NCBI RefSeq assembly: GCF_964275005.1
Contig: NC_092701.1
Span: forward strand, 34,848,520 to 34,912,519
From: Diadema setosum
Lineage: Eukaryota; Echinodermata; Echinoidea; Diadematoida; Diadematidae
Direction of reading: 5' to 3'
Length of the DNA stretch: 64,000 bases
The translations under genes were made by a program, and so were the position numbers. Positions 1 to 11,900 of this stretch are shown piece after piece. Position 1 is the first letter of the stretch. Each line of letters opens with the position of its first letter. A model generated the notes under the pieces. It was not told the DNA's origin. It ran no database searches and saw nothing but the letters and a program-made list of their open reading frames with translations.

Positions 1-1246
1 TAAGCCTTACATAGCGCGATCGAGAGAGCATCTAGAAGCCTTAACTAGACCGCAAGGGACTTTGCGCTCGTGATGTGCGCTTCGCGCACATCAAGTTGGA
101 GTCTCCCGTTTGCTAGGGGTTTCAGGCGGGAGAATCTCCAGATCAGAAGGTGCTTGGGGTTGGAGTCTCTGCAGCTGACGAGGAAAGGATGGAGAAAGGA
201 GGCAATTCGAAGAAAAAGAGAAGGAGAGGGCAACCCATCAAACGTCTGGGCCTCCATTACTCCAGATTATGTTTCCAATGTTTGAGAGAAAAAAAAAATC
301 CTGCTTTCACTGCATGCACAATAAGTCAGAGCTGAACGTAATTAGGCAATCAAACTATGACCTTTTGTCGGACGCACTCCATACCGTCGACAAATTGATA
401 GGAAATGTCACTTAAAAAATCACAAAGATGCAGCTAAACGGAAATAGAGCAGTAGTAGATAGGTTGATTACAGATTAAGTGATCTAACTGTTTTCACTTG
501 AATGTAAAAGTTAGTGTTAAAATTGTAGAAAATATTTAAAAATGTCTGAATCAAATCTTAACTGGAATCTTTTCATACATTCATCAGTAAGACTCAGGTA
601 CGTCTAAAAATAGGAGATTGCCTTTAGAACATCACATAACCATTGAATTTCACATACTTCTTACCAAGTGTTGCCAAAAATTCTTTGTTTGTCTTCAATA
701 ACACTTTCATACATTAGTTTATTGTAAAATGCAAAACATTCTATATTTCATTCTTCTTTGTAACCAATCAAATCCTAGAAATTGTTTTCCGTGGTTTGGT
801 GCTGTCTCTTTTATCATGATTTGAAGTCTTCATTGTTAGTGGCTCATAAAAAGGGGAAAGAACCCTCATTCATTGATGCCATTTACTGTTTAAATAGTGA
901 TTGCTCGTGTCGGTTGCAGAGTCTTGAAAGAAACTCTTTAAGGCCAAATCTATAACTGTCTCTTAAATCAGCAACATGCTTGAAGAAGACAAATGTTTCT
1001 GTTTCTCTCTAAAATTGGAACACTTTTGCAAATTTATTTCTGATTTTGTGTGTGTGTAAATTTACTGAATTTGATCATTTGATCATTTGATCTTAATACG
1101 TAAGTCTTTGTCTAATACAAGACCTGTAGTGAAGTTCAAATGTGCTGAGTAAAAGATGGCAAGGCAATTATTTTTATACCAAAATTCCCCAGCACCGGAT
1201 GAGTTAAGTTAATGAAGTCTAGACAAACAATTAATTGCTTTCTCAC
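1..1246. other. Last visible intron of the SLC16-like gene; nothing recognised
   Basis: AT-rich sequence left of exon C. I looked on the minus strand for the missing helix 11-12 exon and did not find it. Short open frames at 45-335 have no family resemblance. Confidence 0.5.
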
Positions 1247-2533
1247 CCATAACGATTCCACTGACAGGGGCACCGACACCACTGACAAAGAAAATGATGG
1301 ACAGGGCCGCCTTGAAGCGGTCATCGGGAATCTTGATTTTCACTAGGATGTTGATCAAGGTCGTCTTCACTCCGAGAGTGAAGCCGTTGAGGGCAGCAAG
1401 GATTCCCAGGAACCAGAACGAAGAGGCGAGGTAGTTGATGAGGAACGCCCCTCCCGCTACGACGCTCATCACGACGTAGAAAGCATCGTTATCCATCCAG
1501 ACCTTCTCCGCAATGAATCCGGCGACGAATCGACCGGCGATGTCGGCAACGCCACCGATCGTAGCCAAGAAGACAGCCTCATCCGACGGGATGCCCTTGG
1601 CCTCGGCATTGGGGATGAGGAAAACGACCCAGGCGATGTAGGTGACGGCGTAGAGCACGACGTTGATAGAGAGCACGGTGAATACCAGGGGGAAGTCTCT
1701 GTAGAGATAAAAGTCGAATGCCTTGAGGAAGGTTGTAAAGCCGCGCCTCGCTACTGGTGAACAACACGTCTGCGATTGTTGTTTGCACTGACCTTCGTAT
1801 TGTAATATGACCGTCCTCGTGCGAGGGGAATGTCCTGTCGAATTTTGTGCAGATAATTCTACAAGTGACGATTTAGACATTATTGGCCTACCTCGCTCTG
1901 AACTATCCATCGCCAAGAATAAAATTCTTGAGGCCATGTCTTCGCGTTTTGGTGAGCTTTGACTTTCAGATGCACAGCTCTCTTCACTTTCGTCATCTCT
2001 CGGTGAAGCAGGAGCAATGGTGAAGTTTACGCGATCCCCTTTCGAGTTCGACGAGCAAGTACAATCGGCATCATTCACTGACGACTCCAAAGATGAGGCA
2101 GATACGTTTGCTTCCATCGAGGGCGTTTGTTCTTTGTCCTCATCACACAGGCAGTCCTCGACCTCCAGAGAGGTTGCTATCGTACTGGAGTACGTTATGT
2201 TCGCGCTCACAAAAGAAGACTCGTTCCACTTGGCTTCTTCGAGGAACACCGGCCTGTAGGCGTGGTCGGGATTGCTACCAGCGACTCGCCCTTGAGGTTT
2301 CGAGGGCTTGATGAGGGCGCCGTACACGACGGAGTGGAGGTTCAGAGCTCCTAGCATCAAGAGAGCCGACTTCCAGCCATAAGCGTCAGTAATCAACTGG
2401 GTGACGACCGGTAGGATCATGTTCCCTATGCCACCTCCTGCTATGAGGACGCTGGAGGCTACCTGGAAAGAATCAGGGAAGTAGTCTGCAGGACATGCGT
2501 TCGCCAGAATCACAAGAGCGCTGTAGCCGACAC
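1247..2533 (-). CDS. SLC16-like gene, coding exon C (helices 4-10 with long central loop)
   Basis: A 1287-bp exon. The first 75 or so residues hold helices 4-6 (VGYSALVILANACPADYF, SSVLIAGGGIGNMILP, GWKSALLMLGALNL). A loop of about 200 residues follows, rich in Ser, Asp and Glu, as in the longer SLC16 members. Helices 7-10 follow from YLYRDFPLVFTVLS to VSGVGAPVSGIVM. Helix 8 keeps Asp and Arg four residues apart (ADIAGR), equivalent to the pair known to be needed for transport in MCT1. The acceptor is ttctacag|gtgtcgg at 2534; the donor ATGG|gtgaga lies at 1246. The frame stays open a little past the donor, but the conserved helix 11-12 sequence is absent there, so the donor is preferred. Confidence 0.88.
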
Positions 2534-5334
2534 CTGTAGAAGGCAAGGAAAATGAGATTCGTTCAAACGTGTCTTCGTCTTCCAAGTCTCCTATCGACTT
2601 GAATGAACACACATATTTTCACGAAGTTTTCTTTGTTCACATTGAAACTAAGACGAAAAACCTTCTACTTTCCACATCACACTAACAATAATTGTTGTGC
2701 CATAATAACCGAGCTGTGACGACACGGTAGGTAAGAATGATGATGATGACGATGATGATGATGAAGGCAATTATAATGATTTTGATCATGATGATGACGA
2801 TGACGATGATGATAATAACATTAATGGTAATAATGATAAAAATCATATCGATGATAATCATGATACTTCGGAGAGTGCTCAAGGCGCATACATACCATGC
2901 ATACAATATAATAATCACCCCGGTCACTGGATAGGCCTACATCATTTCCAACTAGCACTGACAGTGCTCACTCTCAACTCCCTGGGGAGCATTCCAGCTC
3001 GTCGCCATCTAACGGACGTACACATGCTGACCAACAAACATTCTCATCCTACCAAGTACCCATTTATATTTCTGGGTAAAGAGCAGCAATGTGAACAAAG
3101 CGCCTTGCTGACGGGCAAATGTGTCGGGCTGCTTGGGGCTCGAACCCACGAACCCAAATCACGCTCATGTGATTAAGACATTCATAAGAAGAATCTAGTA
3201 GCTGCTGAAACATCGACCAAACGCATGATTCTTGTAATACTTGTGTTTTGTTTTTGTTTTTGTTTTTAATGTATAAAGCAATGGGTGAGTTGTGATGTGA
3301 CTACATCATCACTACTTCATCTATTTTACGACTGCGGCTGCGATCAATATCGACACCTTTTCGTGAAACGCCTATACTATTTTGAGAATTCATTTCACTC
3401 TATCGATTTCGGCCAAGTTGAACATGGAGTGAGATTATATTGCCCTATAGATGTATGATTATGACGGCAACCAAGCGTTATGAGATAAATCAGAAGATAT
3501 GCATTATTTGTCTTTCAGAAATTTATTGTCTCACTCAACTAGGGCCGTGCAGTTAATGACCAATAGCTCGTTTACCTTTTGAAATGAAACTCGAAATTCT
3601 CTCTGACGACTTTTATAGAAAAAAAAATAAATGGTGATGTGCCGTCAGGTATGATTGTATGAAGATTGTCCACAGTTTGTCAAAAGATCACGTGTTCCTG
3701 TGTCTTAAAGATGTCAAGGTGGCTGTCACCCAATCTTATGGATTGGCGAAATTTCACTCGTATTTAAAAACTCATCAGATAAATAGATACTTCATCACAA
3801 AAGTATCGTCATCGATTGCAAACCATGTGATGAGGCGGTTAAAATTGCTTGTCATTAATTGTATTTAAGATTGATGATACAATGCAATGGGTTTTGACAT
3901 ATCATTTTACCGTTGCATGAGGCGCCCGTTTCTACAATCGGCTCAAAAAGGACAATGTCGGTGTGATATCTTCTCAAAGGAAATCCCATTACATATAGGC
4001 CTATACCTTTTTATGAACAAAGAAATTGGACCACCGAACAAGTAAACGAGCAAACATACAAACGAACGAACAAACAGAAACACACAAACAATCTTTAGAT
4101 ATGACATTTCTTATAAGCTGCTCAATAAAACACGTCCCCGTACTCAGCCTCCTGATGGTCATTCAAAGAAATTCAAAGAATCGTCGGAAACCACTTAGAT
4201 GGAGCAATGAAGGCATCTTCGGAATGCTGTAGGAAATAACAGCTCCTTGTGCAACGTCTTCTTCTCTAAAACAATAATAATATGGAGAAGCCCTGCCAGC
4301 CTTTATTGCCAAGGTAGTTTATCATTCAGTGATATTGCAATGTCAGTACGTATAGCCAAAAGCAAGGTTATATTGGTGGCTTTTTATGGCAAGAGTACCC
4401 ACAAAGGCTCAGACGGAGGACTATTTTGAGCCATCCATCAATCCTGAACCTCCGCGCGGCACTGGAGGGTTCCTAATGTTCAGAACATGGTGTATGTCGT
4501 AAGTAATTCTAGCGGGAATGTTGGGGAGTATGTCACAAGAAGTATGTGCGCACTCACCAGGATATATTATAATGGTTACTTTGGATACAATCATCCGGTG
4601 TGATTAATGGCAGTCGTAATATCTGCCGATTGCAAGGGGTTGAGGAGGAGAGAAAGAGAACAACCATGTTGTCGTTATAACTAAATGATTTGAATTCGTT
4701 TAACCCTGTCGGGATAATATTCTAAATACTCCATTGCTATATTGCGTGACAACGTTAACCGCGATAGCGATGGGGTTTATTACTTCATACGAAATCATAA
4801 TGAGAAAGCAATCAACGGAAACAACTGACTGTATTGTATGAACGCTATCAAGGTTTGATATTTGATGTTCTCGCAGATTCCTATCCTCATGTGTATACAA
4901 TTTGTGTTTGTGTGTGTGTGTGTGAGTGTGTGTGTAGGTGTGTGTGTGTGTGTTTTTTTTTTTTTTCTTACTGGGTGTGTAATTTCTGTGTAATTTCTGT
5001 GTGTGTAATTTCTGTGTAATTTCTGGGTGTGTAAATTTCTTACTGGGTGTGTGAGTGACAGGGCATATTCGGATTGGCTTGATTAGGCTGATCAAAATAG
5101 CTTTTTCTGAGAATTATGCAGAATTTCAAGTCATTTCTCTTATTAAAACAGGGTATGATTTGGTAAAAAGACCCAAATATATCGTACTGTATGTTTGAAA
5201 AATGATTTAGTAGCACAACAAAGAAGAATACAGCTGCTTTTTTTTTGTTGGTGGACATATCAACTTTATTGTTAATATGGATTTGATATTGAATGAAACT
5301 CAAATAAAGAATATTATATAAAAAAAGTGTTGGT

Positions 5335-5388
<54 letters not shown>

Positions 5389-5762
5389 AACCTGTATGGA
5401 TTTGTTAACGTGAGTTTTTTTTTATAGTAACCTATACGAAACGGGTTTGTGGCGGAACTGGGCTACTTACCGTAGATCAAAATGGCCGCCGCGAATTGGG
5501 AGCCATTCTCCGCCAGAGAGGAAAGCATGAGGCCCACGGAGCCGATCAGGCCTCCAGCCATGGCGAGCTGTCTCATGGAAAACCGCTTTAGCAGGGGCGT
5601 GCTGAAAAGAGCTGGAAAAACACAATAATTGTTATCTTTTGGTTTGTTTTGTTCCGAGAGGTCATTTGCGGCACAATAACATCAACTCATTTAGTCGAGT
5701 AGAAATTTGTCGGACCAGAAAAGTTAAGCAGGCCTTTCAAGGTTTGTTTGTTTGGTTTTTTT

Positions 5763-5797
<35 letters not shown>

Positions 5798-8103
5798 TTG
5801 TCTGTGTGTGTGTGATTTGTGTTCTATATACGGATATTAATCAAGTTTATGTGGGCTGCCTGCTTGGCAAACTTGAACAACTATTTTATTGGCCTACCAG
5901 GATAGACTGAATACATAGATGACACAACTTATCAAGGATTTTCCTTTGACATGGAAAACCCATAAAAAAAATTGTACTAGGCCTATCCGTGTTTTCAGGT
6001 TTTCTGCATCAAAAGTAACAGCATATTACATATATTGCTTATTAGCTGAATATGCTAATTCGACAAATAAAGATAATTGCCCAAAGCTGTCAGGGTGGTA
6101 AATGAGGTTAATTTTACTTATGTCATCAGTGGCATACATTCGACAGTCTGAAAAATAGATGATAGTTAGCAAATAAAGATAATACATGCATACCGGCAAA
6201 GTACAAAGTTATGTTTTAAAAAAAGAGAGAGGGAGAGGGAACTGAAAGGTTTACTAAAACGCATACTTGTATATTGTGACCCGGGTCTGGACTGAGTAAT
6301 GTTGTGTGTAAGCATACCGTCCCCTCTAGCAAGAGGCAACACACTCTGTCCCTCGGATAGGACATAAAATGGAGGTCCCGTGTATGAGAGAGTCACAACT
6401 CATGCACGTAAAAGATCCCGCTTCATTCATTCATCGCAAAGAGCAGGGTGTTTAACCCGGTGAAGTGGTCCCGCCTCACATCCAACTGGACCCCATGGAA
6501 GACCAGCTTAGCATAGCTGATTATGGGCTATCCAGCCATCTTCACAGATGGAAATGTACAAACAAACAAACAAACAAACCACTCAAAGAATTCTATGAGA
6601 ATACTGAAATAGCAGATACTTAAAACAGATAATATTGACAATCAGAGATATTGCTACCTAATGATGTTTCATATATAGGGTATCAATTATTTATATGAGG
6701 CGAACGATATTCCTTTAAAAAAAAAAACTAATTTGAATACATATACTTTCGATGTCGATTTGGGCAATTCGAACGTAACTACAACATCATGTTCTACTAA
6801 AGGATGTACATTCAAAAAGCAGACGCAATAAGAAATATACTGGACATTCTCCCTTGACATCACAACCAAAAAGAGTTTATTATGCTGCATTACCGGTGCA
6901 TAGCTTCCTGAGGATAATATCAATATTCCCAAACCCTGACATTCCGGCAGGATTCTAATCGCTTCTTTGCCGACCTACTCGCGTCGGAGGTGGTGATAAG
7001 TGAACGTTCCATCATCAATCTTGATTCTGCTACTGGAGTATATCATACGATCAACGCGTCCATTTCTTCACGTGTCTGCATTTTATACGAGGCAGGGGTG
7101 TCGTTCACCTCATTGTATTTACTGTGCAACTTCACTTAGTGCTCAAGAATGACTGCAATTGTTTCTTCAAAGTTATGCAAGTTTACAGCTTTTACATATC
7201 TTCGTTTCTTCAAAGTTAAAGTTATGCAAGTTCACAACTTGTACATGTTTTCAAGAAACAAATTAGTATATCAACCTTGTTATATAACGTGTATAACCCC
7301 AGGACTCTTACTCGGACAGGAGACAAAATCCTTCCCCACGCCTACACTGTAAAAACATGGGTGTTAGATTTAACACCACGGGTGTTAAATCTAACACCGA
7401 TCAAACTTCAAAGGACCACACCCACAGGTGTTAAAAATGCATTGTGATGGTGTTGAAAAGTGTTCACCTGACACTTCGTGGTGTTAATTTGACACTGTAC
7501 CTGGTGTTATTTTGACACTGTACTGGTGTTAATTAAAAAATGACACCACATGGTGTTGATTTGATACTTGTTGGTGTTAATATCAATGGTTTAACACCCG
7601 TCCAGCTTCAATAAGGGACCACATCAGCTGGTGTTACTTTGGTGTAAAATTATTTTCACATTTTTTCAAAAATCTAGTATTTTAATGTAAAATTCTTGAT
7701 CGTCTTGTTTAAATTAAAAATAAACAAGAAGTGCTGTTACTAAGAAACTCTTCAAAAAACAGTTTAAAATTTGGAAATGACACCCGGGGGTGTTAATTTA
7801 ACACCATAAATGAGCACCGAAAATTTAACACCAGCTCGGTGTTCACTATTTAACACCGGACTTTTTGCAGTGTAATATGAAATCAGATCCTCCAGAGTAT
7901 TCGGAATCAGCATCGCTAGCAGTTTTCCAAAAATCCTTAAAGACTTTTTCTTTTCGATAATGAAATTGATTGATTAATTATGTATATTTCATATTTTCCA
8001 TTTGTTGTTTTTCCCTTATACCCCTTAATGTAAGTTTGATATTCTTTTGTGAAGCGCTGTGATGCATCCTCACTCGTCAGAGCGCTATATGAGTACGCTG
8101 TCG

Positions 8104-8173
<70 letters not shown>

Positions 8174-8913
8174 ACTGTGTTGTGATAGTGCCATTGCTTC
8201 AACGGTCTCGAATTGAATCGGATATATAGAAATCTTCCATAAATACAATTTTTGATAACATAAAATTTAAAAGAATACGTTTCTTCGCGTTGAGGTAATA
8301 TGATCTTGTATAGTATTCTTGAAACGATGAACTTAGACTCAAAAGAGTTGAAGTTTCTACGCTATTGACCAGGGCCCCGTTTTATCAAAAGATAAAATCG
8401 ATTTTAAATTTCCTTACCACACAGGCCGCCATAGACTTACAGTTGAAATCAACTATATAATCGATTTTAACTCTTCATAAAACAGGGCCCAGAAGGGCAT
8501 TATTTTGTATTATTTTTCAATGCACAGCGGAAGAGCAGTGAGGGAACTGCAGCATCACCTATTCAAGTTCGGTGCGTGCTTGCAACAAATATTACTATTA
8601 TATTCGATAGAGACATATGAAACGTCACATTTCTATAACATATTTACTTTAGGCCCCATTTTGAGGAAACCTGTATCATTTTGTTCATCTGAGGTAACTC
8701 GTTTTATTCAAGCCAACTTAAAAATTTTGTTGAATTGTCCTTTGAAATATATTACAATTAACAGTGTTTTGAAAAGATAAATGCAGACAAAATTATACAA
8801 TTTACTCCTTGTTGGTTAACATATTAAAATACATATCTATACGATAAATTGTATACATATTTAAAGTAGAGAGAGAGAGAGAGAGAGAGGAAAATAGGGA
8901 CAGGGATTTTGTG

Positions 8914-8962
<49 letters not shown>

Positions 8963-11900
8963 CGCGTGTGTGTTTTTGTGTCTTGCATTTCTTTCTTTCG
9001 GGAGAGGAAATCGGATAGCAACCCAATCGCCTGGGTTGCTAATATGGTGGAAATGATTGCAATCGATATTAATCAGACCGCGTTTTCTCTCCAATAGATT
9101 GAACCATTACTACAGATCTATCGTGACGTCATACAAATGTATACCTCAACTGCCTCTGATAATGTCTCTTAATTTGTGATGCCTATCATCTATATTTTGC
9201 TTTGCCAAGGATATTTTTACTGCTGCTGCAAAACAATAGTAAAGACGGGGTGAAAAAAAAGTAAATTTAATGTGGTTATTTTGCCTTTCTAATAGCACAC
9301 AACGTCCACTTTCTCAATGGAGAATTATCTGCTCTAATAATCTTATATATCGTCCAAAAACACATTGGATTGATTCGTACCATCATGTACTGAAGCATAA
9401 TGGTGACTTTTGTTTCTCAGTGCATAACCCGTTTGAGCTTTAACACAAGTTCTGAGAAAGAACTATGCCATTTCAATTTGTACACAATGAATTCTAAATT
9501 CAATCAAACCGATTCGTCACCGCGCGTTCATTCCACGAAACGAGCAGCAGCATTCAAAATTCATGGAGAGCCTGACAGAATCAATCAAGTCTAGGTCGTT
9601 CAAAAGACCCCTTCAATCTTTTAGAGTGTTATAGGACTATACGAGTGGACACAACTAACAAGAAGACTTAGTGACAAGTGTTTACACGTTTACAGAAGTG
9701 ACAAATGAACTTCTCAGTGGATTATCTAACAAACATCATTGTAAGGCAGAGAATTCATAGTGTCATTTTCACTCTGAAAGAAATTGATCTAAAATGTAAG
9801 CAACCAGACATTCAGATATGAACACTATTGCAAATATTTTAAAACACAGAGATAAAGAAAAAAATATTCAAACGATTTTATCGATTCGCCACTGTCATAG
9901 GCAAATCATCTGCCACAATATAAATGAGAATTTCGCAATATTCTGAATTCCAGGAAAAGATATTTCAATTCTTCTTCTTCTTCTTCTTCTTTTTTTTTTT
10001 TGGGGGGGGGGGGGAGGGGGATAAGGCCATGGAACAATATATTACACTGTTACACTGTTCGATTCCTAAATGGTGCAAGTTGAATTATCGGTTACAGCTC
10101 GTTATTCCGAAGGTTCGTTATTCCGAAGGCTCTTCAGTCCGAAGATTCCTTATTCCGAAGGTTCGTTTTTCCGATTTCATTTTCGAATAAACAAATCTTC
10201 GGAATAACGAACCTTCGGAATAACGTCACAAATGTTCGGATTAACGAACCCTTTTTCATTTTCGGATTAACGAACCTCTAGGTATAGGGAAATTGCGTGT
10301 TTCGGATTAACGAACCTTCGGAATAACGAACAGCACCCGAATTATCAAAGCGTTGGTGATTTCAGCTGAGGTTTGAAATGTATATAGCTATAAACTGAAA
10401 ACGGAATGCTCATGAAATCATGTTGTGTCGTTCTGGAGATCGATCTGTCGTTGTCATTGTCAATACCGTGCCATGAAATAATCTGTGTGCTTGAGCGATT
10501 CTTTATTGCTTATCTTTATTAATGTACCATCCTTGATGACATGAAATCTGTGATCTTAGCTCACCACAACAATGCTATTTCAACACTTAATCTTGAGTCG
10601 CGATGAATGCGGTGTCCATGGGAAACGAAGCATTATGTTCACAGCTGTTCGGTCCTTGTTTAACTGTTGTCATAATGATTGTAATTATTGCATTATGCGA
10701 TTAATATTGTACACTTGTGACGGAAATGTCCAAATATACTTAATATATCTCATTAACAAACCTAGACCTTTATAAAACATCAGTTGATAGTTGACTTCTC
10801 GGAGAATGATCAACCAAATGTCAAGGATGCCAGACCTAATACCATGATAACACGTCTCTTGTTCACCTGTCACAACTTTACTTTTGCAAATAGTCTGGTA
10901 TGAATGAAGGGATACAGGGCCACACTCAGAAGACTTTCTGAATCAGGGGGCATGGGTTCTGTTAGCACTTACTCATGACCCGCTCTACGGTATGCCGCAT
11001 AGACTACCGCAATTTCACTTTTTTTTTGTCTGAAATGTCTTTTTCCAATACGTATGATCAGTTTTAAACAAGTGCACGGCATTATGGTATCGAACTAATA
11101 CATACACTGATAACTTCATACTATCACCTACCCCTCTCCGCGTGTGACTTTATGGATGACCTTTACTTGTGGTATTATTAATCCTTTGTGTGCTTGGAGT
11201 GCAAATTGGCACAGAAGATATCATATCATATTATATTATATTATATTATATTATATTATATTATATTATATTATATTATATTATATTATGTTATCTTATC
11301 TTATATTATATTACATTATATTATATTGTATTATATTATATTATATTATATTATGTTATATTATATTATATTATATGATATGATATTATATTATATTATA
11401 TTATATTATATTATATTATATTATATTATAATTGGCGCAGAAAATATCTCATTCGCATTATGGTTTTAATGCAATTATTTTTGAATCCTTTTTTATTCGT
11501 AGTTATCCATTATTTTGAGGTCCATGCACTTCCGCACTTAGCACGATGCACCTTGTGCAATATCAGACTTAACACTCCCACTCTTTTTCGATTCTTTTTT
11601 TCCACTACGAAGTTCCTCAGGCCACTATCATGTCAAGCACGCGCTTATTACGATGTGTGGTCTGATGCATTTTCACCTTATAAACATTCCCTTTTATCTG
11701 GCGTTGTTTGTCATCGTTGATCATAGATTTGTAAGTTATGTTTGTACTGCATTTTCTTTCGTCCGCAATGTTGAAAAAATATTATTGATGATGTTATTTT
11801 GTATTGAAAATGTAAAAAAAAAATCATAATGTTATTTTGTATTGAAAATGTTTTAAAAATATCATTCATGATGATATTTTGAATCGAAATGATGAAAAAT

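Larger units (their letters stand above)
2534..5470. other. Intron B/C of the SLC16-like gene
   Basis: Holds a GAT/ATG trinucleotide tract (about 2735-2830), a tRNA-derived SINE-like repeat (2942-3178), a GTGTAATTTCT minisatellite (4905-5056) and a long TG tract (5342-5387). No exon seen in the rest. Confidence 0.6.

Noticed and set aside
3110-3180. Possible tRNA gene (GGGTTCGAGCCC box)
   Set aside because: Only the B-box-like part is present and it continues into a SINE-like body; no cloverleaf could be drawn.
11144-11469. Tyr/Ile-rich frames in three reading frames
   Set aside because: Artefact of the TTATA pentanucleotide array.
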